From assembly GCA_002401765.2 (NCBI GenBank), contig NVTY02000059.1, positions 1-64,000 on the forward strand: a stretch of 64,000 nt of DNA, written 5' to 3'. This document shows, piece after piece, positions 25,661-35,076 of the stretch. The stretch is from Thiotrichaceae bacterium. GTDB taxonomy: Bacteria > Pseudomonadota > Gammaproteobacteria > SZUA-140. The notes below the pieces were generated by a model. The model was not told the DNA's origin, did not search any database, and was given only the letters and a program-made list of their open reading frames with translations. A program made the position numbers and the translations under genes. How positions within the stretch are numbered: the first letter of the stretch is position 1; every line of letters starts with the position of its first letter.

Positions 25661-26932
25661 CTAAACTTTTTCAAGTGCCTGGCTGATATCCGCAATGATG
25701 TCATCCTGATGTTCGATGCCAACTGAGATCCGTACCAACTCCTCACTAACGCCTGCAGCCTTTAATTCATCCGCACCAAGCTGACGATGTGTAGTGGAAG
25801 CAGGGTGACAGGCAAGTGACTTTGCATCACCAATATTCACCAGCCGTAGAATCATCTGCAGTGCATCGATAAAACGACCACCCGCCTCTTTACCGCCCTT
25901 AATGCCAAAACTCAAAATGCCGGATGCCTTACCTTTAGTGATTTTATCAGCGGTATCTTTATAAGGGCTATCGGCTAATGCGGCGTAATTAACCCATTCG
26001 ATCTTCGGGTGTTTTTTCATCCACGTCGCAACGGCTTCAGCATTCTCGCAATGGCGCTCCATACGAAGCCCCAATGTTTCAAGGCCCTGCAAAATCAAGA
26101 AGGAGTTCATCGGTGAAATAGCAGCGCCGGTACTCCGCAATGGCACCACTCGGGCTCGACCAATATAAGCCGCTTCGCCCAGCGCCTCAGTATAAACCAC
26201 CCCATGGTATGATGGATCTGGCTCGTTCAGCATTGGAAAGCGCTCTTTATTTTTTACCCAGTCAAACTTACCTGAATCAATAATGATGCCGCCGATAGAG
26301 GAGCCATGACCACCAATATATTTGGTCAGCGAATGCACCACGATGTCTGCACCAAAATCGAATGGGCGACATAAGTAAGGCGTTGCAACCGTGTTATCGA
26401 CAATCACTGGGACGCCATATTTATGAGCAATCTCGGCCAGCCTTTTTATATCGACAATATTACCGGCAGGATTGCCGATGGTTTCACAAAACACGGCACG
26501 TGTTTTGTCATCGATCAATTTTTCAATGCCATCAAAGTCGTCATACGATGCCATTCGCACATCGATGCCCTGACGTGGAAAGGTGTGTTTAAACAGATTA
26601 TAGGTGCCACCATAAAGCTGGGAGATAGAAACAATATTATCTCCCATCTCGGCGATGGTTTGAATCGCATAGGTAATAGCAGACATACCTGATGCCAGGG
26701 CCAATGCGCCAATACCGCCTTCCATTTCCGCCAGGCGCTGCTCCAGTACCGACGAGGTAGGGTTCATGATCCGGGTATAGATATTACCGGCAACTTTTAG
26801 ATCAAACAGGTCTGCGCCATGCTGCGTATCATCAAATGTATAACTAGTTGTTTGGTAAATCGGAACGGCTGCGGATTTCGTGGTCGCCTCAGATTCATAC
26901 CCGTGGTGTAAGGCTAGTGATTCCAACTTCAT
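25661..26932 (-). CDS. metY: O-acetylhomoserine sulfhydrylase
   Basis: This 423-residue PLP enzyme of the Cys/Met metabolism family converts O-acetylhomoserine plus sulphide to homocysteine. YQTTSYTFDDTQHGADLFDL near residue 28 is characteristic of MetY rather than MetB/MetC. The PLP lysine is in VHSLTKYIGGHG near 208, and the long GKFDWVKNKERFP insertion also fits. A strong ribosome-binding site (AAGGA) precedes the ATG. It is convergent with purT, the stops being 10 bp apart. It would feed homocysteine to MetH, encoded at 53922-57599. Confidence 0.93.
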   Translation of the reverse strand: MKLESLALHHGYESEATTKSAAVPIYQTTSYTFDDTQHGADLFDLKVAGNIYTRIMNPTSSVLEQRLAEMEGGIGALALASGMSAITYAIQTIAEMGDNIVSISQLYGGTYNLFKHTFPRQGIDVRMASYDDFDGIEKLIDDKTRAVFCETIGNPAGNIVDIKRLAEIAHKYGVPVIVDNTVATPYLCRPFDFGADIVVHSLTKYIGGHGSSIGGIIIDSGKFDWVKNKERFPMLNEPDPSYHGVVYTEALGEAAYIGRARVVPLRSTGAAISPMNSFLILQGLETLGLRMERHCENAEAVATWMKKHPKIEWVNYAALADSPYKDTADKITKGKASGILSFGIKGGKEAGGRFIDALQMILRLVNIGDAKSLACHPASTTHRQLGADELKAAGVSEELVRISVGIEHQDDIIADISQALEKV

Positions 26933-26999
26933 GTTTTCTTCCTTTCAGTAATTTCAGTGGTAACACAATAACAACAGACTCAGCCATCAATGGAGTGAC

Positions 27000-27881
27000 T
27001 TATTCAAAACCTGTTTTCAGGCGATTTTTTAACTCTTTCGATGTTTCTCGCATACGCAGCTGCATATCACGTTGTTGCTGCATCACCTCCTCCATACTGA
27101 TTTCAGGCATGGCATCAATCTGCTCTTGAATGGGCTTCACTCGATCAGCAAGGCGTTTACGCATTTCAGCACGGCTCAATAACTCATAACCAGCGGGGAT
27201 CGTCATTTCTTCATTGGTTAACAAGCTATGTTGATTGATATGTGTAATCTCATGCGTCACCATTCCTTCACGATCCATCGAACGCATCGGCAAACCTTTC
27301 TCGGCGTATTCATCATCGATAATATCGGCAGCGGCATCACACATCTGCTCTTCACCAAACAGTGATGCCATAATGATGGCATCCACGCCATCTGAGCCAC
27401 GCGCCATCGCTGCGACAAAGTTCTTCACGATCTCATTTTCAATCGCCGCGGGTGCGAGATATTCATCAGAACAATGAATGGTGTCGTTAATCATCACCCG
27501 ATAATGAACCGTTGCAAAGCCATTCACCATCGGACCATCGCCCTGTTTTAGTAGCTCAACCTTCGGCATCATGCGATCTTTGATGGCGTTAGTAATATGT
27601 TCGCTAGTGGCAACTGCTGATTCAAGATCAATCACCACTCCTTCGAGATGATTAACGGTGTAAGTCTTACCACTAGCGAGATCCATCAATAGGTAATCAT
27701 CAGCCGAGCCACTATCGATCCGTGCACGCGTCGCTTCAATGCTAACCTTGCTATGCATTTGATGCTTATTAACACTCTCAATCACCACCCCGGCATTGAC
27801 CGGCGATGCGGTAACAACCATGGAAGCCACCATTAGACATGGCACTATAATCGACCTGGATACGCTCACAAAACCCCTCAC
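27000..27881 (-). CDS. Periplasmic protein of unknown function (DUF4412-like)
   Basis: This 293-residue protein has a signal peptide (IVPCLMVASMVVTASPVNA). The mature part has a series of beta strands, including YLLMDLASGKTYTVNH, and the IPAGYELLSR phrase typical of DUF4412-like proteins, followed by an alpha-helical, methionine- and arginine-rich tail (~240-293). Three cysteines are seen (HCSD, MCDA and one in the signal). No function is known to me. It stands alone between metY and an HDOD protein on the same strand. Confidence 0.6.
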   Translation of the reverse strand: MRGFVSVSRSIIVPCLMVASMVVTASPVNAGVVIESVNKHQMHSKVSIEATRARIDSGSADDYLLMDLASGKTYTVNHLEGVVIDLESAVATSEHITNAIKDRMMPKVELLKQGDGPMVNGFATVHYRVMINDTIHCSDEYLAPAAIENEIVKNFVAAMARGSDGVDAIIMASLFGEEQMCDAAADIIDDEYAEKGLPMRSMDREGMVTHEITHINQHSLLTNEEMTIPAGYELLSRAEMRKRLADRVKPIQEQIDAMPEISMEEVMQQQRDMQLRMRETSKELKNRLKTGFE

Positions 27882-28040
27882 TACTAATTAAAAGCATTCC
27901 GCTAAATAGATAACGAGCCCGTTCAATACAATCAAACAGGCGCGCGCATGGTGCGCTGCTTAGTCTAGCATGAGAGAAGTACCAGATTGGAAGACTATCC
28001 TGATGCAGAGCATCGAATAATCATCCTTAATATAAGGGGA

Positions 28041-28937
28041 TTACCAGAAGAGGCTTGCCGTCTCAACAAATTGAATACCAGCCTCTCCGATAACCTCTTC
28101 ACGAGAAAATTTGTCTTTCTTTAGTCCTGTAGCCACCCACACAGCGCCATCAATCTCAGTCTCAGGCACCTTGACTTCACAGAAGGCTCCCAACTCCGAT
28201 TGATTAGCCAAAACATTCGCAATATGTACAATCGCGGCCTCCATCTTAGCCCCCTTGGCTCTCCCAGGCTGGTGATGAAAAGCGACCGCCTCCTGCAAGC
28301 TTTCAGGCAGCGTCCACTGCTTTAGTAATTCACCACCAAGATCCGCATGGGTAAAACCCAGCTCTTCAGACTCTATCGCAAATAGCATTTCTTCATCGCC
28401 ATTGGCCGTGTCCAGCATTCGTTTTGCAATATCAGGCACTCGATTATAAATCACTAGACTGCCGATATCATGTAACAATCCTGCGATAAACAGACGCTCG
28501 GTATGTAACACATTGCAACGCTTGGCCAGCAGGCGAGAAATGATACCGCAGTAGATACTATGTCGCCAAAAGGTATCCATATTAACCACGTCATTAGGAA
28601 TAGCCGAAAAAGATTTTACCGCTGATACGGCAACCACCAGACTATAAAGCTCTCGTAACCCCACTATCGCCACGGCACGTGAAACCGTATCGATACGCGA
28701 GCTAAAATTGTAAAAGGGGCTGTTGACGATTTTAAGCAAACGCGCCGTTAGGCTCGGATCCTGACTAATAATCATCCCCATATCATCGGCAGTCGCCGTT
28801 GGTGACTCCATTAAATCAAACACCTTCACATAAACATCCGGTGGGGAAACCAAACCAGAGACCTCACCAAGCCAACGTGACGAGACTTTGCTTGCAGCCG
28901 CATCTTCTTGATCTTTAAGAACATTCATCTCGCTCAC
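28041..28937 (-). CDS. HDOD-domain signalling protein
   Basis: This 298-residue cytoplasmic protein is largely an HDOD domain (~20-220). It has VSPPDVYVKVFDLMESP, DPSLTARLLKIVNSPFY and FIAGLLHDIG, followed by VAFHHQPG near residue 222. HDOD proteins are regulatory relatives of HD hydrolases. The metal-binding pattern is only partial here: it retains HD in LLHDIG and HH in FHH. They usually link stress or signalling inputs to motility or c-di-GMP networks. It is divergent from the DUF1631-like gene. Confidence 0.88.
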   Translation of the reverse strand: MSEMNVLKDQEDAAASKVSSRWLGEVSGLVSPPDVYVKVFDLMESPTATADDMGMIISQDPSLTARLLKIVNSPFYNFSSRIDTVSRAVAIVGLRELYSLVVAVSAVKSFSAIPNDVVNMDTFWRHSIYCGIISRLLAKRCNVLHTERLFIAGLLHDIGSLVIYNRVPDIAKRMLDTANGDEEMLFAIESEELGFTHADLGGELLKQWTLPESLQEAVAFHHQPGRAKGAKMEAAIVHIANVLANQSELGAFCEVKVPETEIDGAVWVATGLKKDKFSREEVIGEAGIQFVETASLFW

Positions 28938-29105
28938 TCAATTCTCCAAGGTTTAAGCGCTACGCGCATACCGTCACACATCACATACACTTTATGATAT
29001 CGATCGCTAAACAGAATTATTGAGCGTCGAGTCACAATAAAAAATAAATAGTTTTGCTATAAGTGACTATCTCAGTAGGGATTTTACATTTTCAGGGCTA
29101 GAATT

Positions 29106-29798
29106 ATGACCACAGATAGAGACTCCTCCGCTTTACTTAAGCGTCCACAAGACGCTCAACCGTCAACCGCCAGCAAGGAATTTCAAGAACAGTGCCTGGC
29201 GGCCGCAGAACGCTTTTCCGAGCACTTCATGTCAATCATCGATGGCCTTAGCGAAACGCTCTATCAAATGGCCGATCAAGCTGATGAACACGAACTGCGC
29301 CGCGCCTATTTTACCGCATTACAAGAGGTCTATAGCACACGAAGCAAGTCTAAAAGCGACTTCAAGAAACAGTTTTTGGCCGCAATCAAAGCTGAAATCC
29401 AATTACAGCCCAACGACCAGTCGGCCGCTTTATTTACTAATGCTGCACTGACAGGCATTGAACAAATCACTCAAATAAAGCCTCAGTCCGAGCCTCAGGA
29501 GGAAGCGATGCCGACACCACCAACCGAGCATGATTCTGAAGACGATTTTACTCAAATCGCCAGCACACTACCTAAGGGTAGCTGGGTCGACTTCCACTAT
29601 CCAGACGCACCATCACTCAAAGCCCGCTTTACCTGGGAAAACCCGGCGACCGGTGTCTATCTGTTTATCGATCGTGATGGGAGAAAGGCCCCAGACAAAA
29701 CACCAGACGAACTTGCCAGCGCATTTCGTAACGGCCACGCCTCTCTTATTCAAGATGCCGCTCAACTTGCACGCACTGCCAATAGCGACTCACGCTAA
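29106..29798 (+). CDS. Short DUF1631-like protein
   Basis: This 230-residue soluble protein has a helical first half (~20-110) and a C-terminal small beta domain: LPKGSWVDFHYPDAPSLKAR, FTWENPATGVYLFIDRDGRK, then PDELASAFRNG. That C-terminal pattern is the PilZ-like tail of DUF1631 proteins, which are usually over 700 residues, so this is a minimal version. It is linked by a Glu/Pro-rich region at ~125-150. It could act in c-di-GMP or stress signalling beside the divergent HDOD gene; this is inference. Confidence 0.6.
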   Translation: MTTDRDSSALLKRPQDAQPSTASKEFQEQCLAAAERFSEHFMSIIDGLSETLYQMADQADEHELRRAYFTALQEVYSTRSKSKSDFKKQFLAAIKAEIQLQPNDQSAALFTNAALTGIEQITQIKPQSEPQEEAMPTPPTEHDSEDDFTQIASTLPKGSWVDFHYPDAPSLKARFTWENPATGVYLFIDRDGRKAPDKTPDELASAFRNGHASLIQDAAQLARTANSDSR

Positions 29799-29982
29799 AG
29801 CGCCGCCTCTTAATTGACTTCCACTAACTTCACTGGCACACTGCGCGCCATGAACAGAACTCTCAATAAACCAATGTGCGTGATTCGCGTCCAGCAGCCT
29901 AAATGGCTGGTGGCGATTAATCATGCGCGCCTGAAAGCAGAGCACCTGATGTAACAATAAATTTCATCAATCTGTTTTATCG

Positions 29983-30018
29983 AAAAGGCCGCCGAATGAA
30001 AATTCCGCGGCCTTTTTT
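29983..30018 (+). terminator. Rho-independent terminator downstream of the DUF1631-like gene
   Basis: AAAAGGCCGC at 29983-29992 pairs with GCGGCCTTTT at 30007-30016 and runs into six T residues (30013-30018). It covers the ATG at 29996, which argues against that ATG as the start of the following exporter gene. Confidence 0.85.
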
Positions 30019-30052
30019 GTTGTTAAACTTAAATAAATATGGAGAAATAACC

Positions 30053-30940
30053 GTGCAAGTTCCCGCCGCCTTTGCGGCCGTTGTACTCATCTGGTCAACC
30101 ACGCCACTCGCCATTCAATGGAGTAGCGAAGGTCAAGGCTTCCTTTTTAGTGTCTTTAGTAGAATGGTACTGGGAGCAGCACTGTGCCTGCTCCTCGTTA
30201 AAGTAATGAACATCCCATTACCTTGGCATAGGACTGCCCGTGAAGCGTACCTTGCAGCCACGCTGAGCATTTATGGCGCAATGTTGTGCGTCTATTGGGG
30301 CGCACAATTCATCCCATCTGGAGTCGTCTCTGTGTTGTTTGGCTTAACCCCAATTGCAACAGGCGTTATAGCCGTAATTTGGCTAGGTGAACGTAAATTT
30401 ACGACCACCAGGATCATCGGCTTGTTGCTAGCGATCTGCGGACTGACCGTCGTCTTTAGCGCTAGTTTTGCCTTGGGTGAAAAATCCACGCTGGGAATTA
30501 GCGGCGTCTTGCTGTCCATCGGTTTAACGGCGGTCAGTACCGTATGGCTTAAGCGAGTTAATGCAGGCATATCACCCGTTGCTATCACGACTGGCGCATT
30601 GATTTTATCGACCCCACTCTATGCGCTGACATGGCTGTTGTTTGATGGCCAGTTGCCAATTGAGATTCCGCTTCGTGCGCTCAGCGCCACTATTTATTTA
30701 GGTACCATTGGTTCTGTGGTTGGTTTTATTCTGTTTTTCTATTTACTGAAAAAGATGGAAGCCAGTCGTGCAACACTGCTCACGCTAATCACACCAGTGC
30801 TTGCGCTACTGCTTGGACACGCGTTAAATAACGAACGGGTTGGCATCGAAGTGTGGCTGGGTACCGGCATGATTTTGACTGGCTTAATGAGCCATGAATG
30901 GGGTGACATTTTACTCAAAAAAACAACGCAGAGATCATAA
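30053..30940 (+). CDS. EamA/DMT-family transporter
   Basis: This 295-residue inner-membrane protein has ten hydrophobic segments arranged as two EamA repeats: one starts VVLIWSTTPLAIQWSS, the other lies near ~145-285. I prefer GTG at 30053, preceded by ATGGAG, because the upstream ATG at 29996 lies inside a terminator stem. Family members export metabolites or amino acids. The final PVLALLLGHALNNERVG is the usual second-repeat motif. Substrate unknown. Confidence 0.88.
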   Translation: MQVPAAFAAVVLIWSTTPLAIQWSSEGQGFLFSVFSRMVLGAALCLLLVKVMNIPLPWHRTAREAYLAATLSIYGAMLCVYWGAQFIPSGVVSVLFGLTPIATGVIAVIWLGERKFTTTRIIGLLLAICGLTVVFSASFALGEKSTLGISGVLLSIGLTAVSTVWLKRVNAGISPVAITTGALILSTPLYALTWLLFDGQLPIEIPLRALSATIYLGTIGSVVGFILFFYLLKKMEASRATLLTLITPVLALLLGHALNNERVGIEVWLGTGMILTGLMSHEWGDILLKKTTQRS

Positions 30941-31013
30941 CGCTCTGGTGCCGTCTAACCATATCCAGGTAGCCTTTCGCTGCCTGGTATTTTCAACATC
31001 ACTATCGGCTTAT

Positions 31014-31367
31014 CTAATTACTCGCGCTTTGCAATGGCATGCTATTACGCGCAGCACAAGCATAAAAAACCTTAATGGCATAGCTATGCGGGGTATCATC
31101 CCAAAGATAAGCGGCAAGAATAGTATTAAGCATGCTAGTCGAATATTCATCTCCCCTCGCGACACGCAACGATGAGTTCAAGCTTAATCCTAGTGCATGT
31201 TCCGCAGGTACACCGAGACGAGAGTTAATCACTGAATCCATTCCAACCATCGCCTGCCCATAACAACTATTTTCAGCCATGCCAACCACATGACTATCGA
31301 AAGCCTGCGAACTACCTGCCAATAACATCAGCGCTACTCCAGCGAGTGTGTTTATTGCCTTTTTCAT
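31014..31367 (-). CDS. Small secreted protein of unknown function
   Basis: This 117-residue protein starts at the ATG at 31367, preceded by AGGAGG. That start gives a clean signal peptide (KKAINTLAGVALMLLAGSSQA). The mature ~95 residues contain two cysteines (ENSCYGQA and FYACAARN) that could pair. I do not recognise a family. It is likely monocistronic and convergent with the exporter gene. Confidence 0.6.
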   Translation of the reverse strand: MKKAINTLAGVALMLLAGSSQAFDSHVVGMAENSCYGQAMVGMDSVINSRLGVPAEHALGLSLNSSLRVARGDEYSTSMLNTILAAYLWDDTPHSYAIKVFYACAARNSMPLQSASN

Positions 31368-31528
31368 TGTAAATGCCTCCTGCCTTACCGGGGCCAAGAA
31401 AGCCCTAAAAAAATAACAACTCTTATCATTGTTATCGGCGTTTACAATTTTTGTTTTAGCTAAATATCGTCTGTTAACTATATGTAAAAGTAGAATATTT
31501 TTAATCACACTTTATTCTTGTCAGATGA

Positions 31529-31672
31529 TTACAGTGCTGCACTAAAACCCTGCTCTTGCAATGAAAAAAATGCCATTAATAACATAAAAAAATTAAAGAA
31601 GGAGAGTGCACCCAGTACACGCAATGCCATCACAAAGATTTTTTTGTCGATCCAGTGGCTTAACGGATTCAT
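31529..31672 (-). CDS. Putative 47-residue membrane protein
   Basis: An intact frame starts at the ATG at 31672 and encodes a short polar N-terminus (MNPLSHWIDKKIFVMALR), then one long hydrophobic helix rich in Phe and Leu (~residues 13-39), and a short polar tail. There is no clear ribosome-binding site (GGGG is too close to the ATG). It is the only feature found in the 530-bp gap between 31367 and prmA. It resembles small single-helix membrane proteins in general, but no specific family is recognised. Confidence 0.35.
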   Translation of the reverse strand: MNPLSHWIDKKIFVMALRVLGALSFFNFFMLLMAFFSLQEQGFSAAL

Positions 31673-31913
31673 CCCCGTCACTAGATGGTTTTTCTAATGT
31701 AACGGCAGCGCCCGTAGCTGAACTGCTTCAGGTCGTTTAACGAAGTACCACCCGATCACTAGAAAACTGACTACGTTAACAGTTCATTCATTCACTTAAG
31801 CACAGCATCAACTAACCGCTCTTTTTGAGCACAACAACTCATCCTAGCCATGCTCCCTCTCATGCGCGTACAATAAAAACTCATCAATAATCAAAAACGT
31901 GACAAAACCAACT

Positions 31914-32801
31914 ATGCCGTGGCAAGAGCTTACATTTGATGTCTCACCCGCCGAGGTGGAGACACTTTCAGAAATTTTATGCACAGCAGGTGCCGTCTCT
32001 GTTACCTTCAAAGACAACGCTGATACACCAATCTATGAACCTGCGGCGGATGCCAGTGATCTATGGGCCAGTACTTGCGTGGTTGGTCTATTCGATGCGG
32101 AGACAGACTTTGATGCTGTACTCATATTAGTCCAGCAAACGGCACTGTTTTCTGCCCTGCCACCTTACCGTATCACCGAATTAAAGGAACAGCAGTGGGA
32201 GCGCCTCTGGATGGATGCGTTCAAACCGATGCGTTTTGGTGAGCATCTGTGGATTTGCCCAACCGAAACGGCACCGCCCGAACCCGATGCCCTTAATATC
32301 ATGCTTGACCCCGGCCTCGCCTTTGGCACTGGCACTCATCCCACCACGGCGCTCTGCCTGGAGTGGATCGATCAAAATGATCTCGACAATAAAACCGTGA
32401 TCGACTTCGGCTGCGGCTCCGGTATTCTTGCCATTGGCGCGGCCATCAGTGGCGCTATTTCAATTGAGGCGATCGACATCGACCCTCAAGCACTACAGGC
32501 CACCAATAGTAATGCCAGCCAGAACAATGTCAGCTCAAAAATCACCACAGCGCTAGCCGATGTGGCCTCTGAACTATCAGCCGTTGACTGCCTGCTTGCC
32601 AATATTTTGGCTAACCCAATCATAGAACTAGCCGACTATTTCTCGACACGGGTAAAACATAACGGCATTATCGTGCTATCGGGTATTTTAAGCGAGCAGG
32701 CAGCACTGGTTATCACTGCCTATGCAAAGTGGTTCACGTTTCAACCCATCGCCGAAAAAGAGGGCTGGGTAAGGCTCGTCGCCACTCGTAACGCGCAGTA
32801 A
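31914..32801 (+). CDS. prmA: Ribosomal protein L11 methyltransferase
   Basis: This 295-residue SAM-dependent enzyme trimethylates ribosomal protein L11. I chose ATG 31914 because MPWQELTFDVSP aligns with the E. coli start; a GTG at 31899 is the alternative. SAM-binding motif I is VIDFGCGSGILAIGAA near residue 165, and the NPPY-like motif reads LLANILANPIIELA. The preceding LDPGLAFGTGTHPTT is diagnostic of PrmA. The zinc-ribbon gene follows on the same strand. Confidence 0.95.
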   Translation: MPWQELTFDVSPAEVETLSEILCTAGAVSVTFKDNADTPIYEPAADASDLWASTCVVGLFDAETDFDAVLILVQQTALFSALPPYRITELKEQQWERLWMDAFKPMRFGEHLWICPTETAPPEPDALNIMLDPGLAFGTGTHPTTALCLEWIDQNDLDNKTVIDFGCGSGILAIGAAISGAISIEAIDIDPQALQATNSNASQNNVSSKITTALADVASELSAVDCLLANILANPIIELADYFSTRVKHNGIIVLSGILSEQAALVITAYAKWFTFQPIAEKEGWVRLVATRNAQ

Positions 32802-32857
32802 CCAACTGCCCACCATTTTTTAAACGTAGATTGACCACAGGAACATGACAGAGATAG

Positions 32858-33592
32858 ATGTTTACCCAATGCCCGCAGTGCCATACCAATTTCAGCATCA
32901 GTGACCAGGACCTCACGGCCGCTGGCGGCAAGGTACAGTGCGGCAAGTGCAGCAACACCTTTAATGCGCTCTACACACTCTCAAAACACCCGCTGAGCAA
33001 CAGCGAGCCGGCTGAAATCCTCGAGATCTCGTCAATCGATCGCCTTAGCAATGACAATATTGCCGAAAGTTACCAGCTTACCGACACACTCACACCACAA
33101 ACGGCCAGCCCATCCAAAAGGCCAGCCAGCCTAAAGTGGAGTGTGCTTGGGATACTCTTATGCGCATTGCTCTTTACCCAGGCAAGCTATTTCTTAAGCG
33201 ACAAACTCGCACAGGGCTACCCAATATTGCGCCCATGGCTTGAACAATTTTGTGCTGCGAGCGGTTGCCAGCTTTCACTGCAGCGCGCAGCCGATAAAAT
33301 TAGCATCATCAATCGAGATGTCCGCAGCCATCCAACGGTTCCCAGCGCGCTATTGATCAATATCACGCTGCAAAACAACGCCAGCTTCACCCAACCTTAT
33401 CCGCTGCTCAAACTGAGCTTTTTTGACATCAACCAGACGCTACTCGCCACCCGCGCCTTCCAGCCAGCCGAATACCTCTCGCAAGAGATTGATATCACTA
33501 GCGGTTTCCCTGCAAGTAAACCATTAAGCGCCGTTCTCGAACTGATCGACCCCGATAAACAGGCCGTTAATTTCGAATTCGAACTCAAATAA
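32858..33592 (+). CDS. MJ0042-type zinc-ribbon, DUF3426 membrane protein
   Basis: This 244-residue protein starts with a zinc ribbon (CPQCHTNF ... VQCGKCSNTF) whose four cysteines would bind one zinc. A polar linker, one transmembrane helix (~90-110, WSVLGILLCALLFTQASYFL) and a C-terminal DUF3426 domain follow. The gene is commonly found between prmA and dusB in gammaproteobacteria, as here. Function unknown. Confidence 0.9.
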   Translation: MFTQCPQCHTNFSISDQDLTAAGGKVQCGKCSNTFNALYTLSKHPLSNSEPAEILEISSIDRLSNDNIAESYQLTDTLTPQTASPSKRPASLKWSVLGILLCALLFTQASYFLSDKLAQGYPILRPWLEQFCAASGCQLSLQRAADKISIINRDVRSHPTVPSALLINITLQNNASFTQPYPLLKLSFFDINQTLLATRAFQPAEYLSQEIDITSGFPASKPLSAVLELIDPDKQAVNFEFELK

Positions 33593-33718
33593 TCGATCAA
33601 AAAAGCAACAATTTCTACTTTATCCGTACCCTTAGAGCAGGTATCATGTGCCCTCTGTATTTCCCTCCAATCGACTCAGAGCGAGGTGGTGGAAATCAAT
33701 AATATCGCGCTAAAGAAC

Positions 33719-34735
33719 ATGCAAATCGGACCCTACAAACTAGCAAATAATCTCATGCTCGCGCCCATGGCGGGAGTCACAGACCGCCCATTCCGCCAGC
33801 TTTGCAAACGGCTAGGTGCTGGCATGGCCGTGTCTGAGATGATCTCATCGAATTCACTACTGTACGGCAGCGCGAAGACGCTACGACGTGCCAATCACGA
33901 TGGCGAAACAGAGCCTCGCTCAGTACAGATCGCAGGCTCCGACCCCTTAATGATGGCCGAAGCGGCCAAACACAATGCCGACAATGGCGCTCAAATCGTC
34001 GATATCAACATGGGCTGCCCTGCAAAAAAGGTCTGCAATGTCATGTCAGGGTCTGCGCTACTGCAAGATGAAGATCTCGTCGCTCGCATTCTCAACTCAG
34101 TGGTTAACGCCGTTGATATCCCGGTGACACTCAAGATTCGTACCGGCTGGGACCTGGAAAACCGCAACGGTGTCGCCATTGCACGCATTGCCGAACAGGC
34201 CGGTATTCAGGCACTCGCCGTGCATGGCCGCACCCGTGCCTGCGCTTATCGCGGCGAGGCTGAGTACGAAACCATCAGCCATATCAAACAAGAGATCAAT
34301 ATTCCGGTGATCGCCAATGGTGATATTAATACCCCCGAAAAGGCAAAATGGATCCTTGAACAGACCGGTGTCGATGCCATCATGATCGGCCGCGCCGCCC
34401 AGGGTAGGCCATGGGTCTTCAATACAATTAACCACTACCTTGCAACGGGCGAGCACCTTGCTGAACCGACCATCAGCGAAGTGAGCACCATCATGCTTGA
34501 CCACCTTGAGCGCCTGTATGAGTTTTATGGCGAGTACATCGGCGTTCGTATGGCGCGCAAACATATCTCCTGGTACAGCAAGGGGCAGGTTGGTGGCGGG
34601 GCATTTCGCCAGCTAGTCAATCGTGTCGATAGCATCGAACAACAACTGGCACTCACCCGTGAATTTTTCGAACAACTAGAAAATGCAACACAGCAAAAAT
34701 CAAAGCAACCCAACCAGGAAGAAGCCGCCGCATAA
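33719..34735 (+). CDS. dusB: tRNA-dihydrouridine synthase B
   Basis: This 338-residue FMN enzyme reduces uridine in tRNA (position 17 for DusB). I chose ATG 33719 because MQIGPYKLANNLMLAPMAGVTDRPFR matches the E. coli start; GTG codons at 33686/33689 would add 11 residues. The catalytic cysteine is in DINMGCPAKKVCNV, and GRAAQGRPWVF is near residue 227. Its stop overlaps the fis ATG (TAATG), the classical dusB-fis operon. Confidence 0.96.
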   Translation: MQIGPYKLANNLMLAPMAGVTDRPFRQLCKRLGAGMAVSEMISSNSLLYGSAKTLRRANHDGETEPRSVQIAGSDPLMMAEAAKHNADNGAQIVDINMGCPAKKVCNVMSGSALLQDEDLVARILNSVVNAVDIPVTLKIRTGWDLENRNGVAIARIAEQAGIQALAVHGRTRACAYRGEAEYETISHIKQEINIPVIANGDINTPEKAKWILEQTGVDAIMIGRAAQGRPWVFNTINHYLATGEHLAEPTISEVSTIMLDHLERLYEFYGEYIGVRMARKHISWYSKGQVGGGAFRQLVNRVDSIEQQLALTREFFEQLENATQQKSKQPNQEEAAA

Positions 34736-34992
34736 TGAATACAGACAAACAGGAACGTCGCAAACAACCCATCAGCGCTTGCATCGACAGCGCACTAGAA
34801 CGCTATTTCCATGACCTTGATGGACATCAGCCTGCCGACCTCTACCGCATGGTACTGAACGAAGTAGAACAACCCCTGCTCAAAGCCGTACTCGATTATA
34901 CCCGCGGCAATCAAAGTAAAGCGTCTGAGATTTTGGGCATCAACCGCAGTACCCTGCGCAAAAAACTAGAAGCCTACGACCTCAATAATTAA
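34735..34992 (+). CDS. fis: DNA-binding protein Fis
   Basis: This 85-residue nucleoid protein binds AT-rich bent DNA and adjusts rRNA, recombination and replication. The N-terminal half forms the dimer interface. The C-terminal helix-turn-helix GNQSKASEILGINRSTLRKK is almost the E. coli sequence. It overlaps dusB by one base. It is slightly shorter than the 98-residue E. coli protein because the N-terminal arm is different. Confidence 0.96.
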   Translation: MNTDKQERRKQPISACIDSALERYFHDLDGHQPADLYRMVLNEVEQPLLKAVLDYTRGNQSKASEILGINRSTLRKKLEAYDLNN

Positions 34993-35076
34993 TCGAACTG
35001 AATCGACATCACCGCCACATGATTCGATATCGATTCAGTCCCGCTTGTTTCACCAACTTAAAGATCCCAACAGCCC

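Noticed and set aside
29850..29954. 34-codon plus-strand frame before the terminator
   Set aside because: There is no ribosome-binding site and no recognisable feature; it is too short to support.
29996..30052. Upstream ATG for the EamA transporter
   Set aside because: It lies inside the stem of a Rho-independent terminator; the GTG at 30053 has a proper ribosome-binding site and family-like start.
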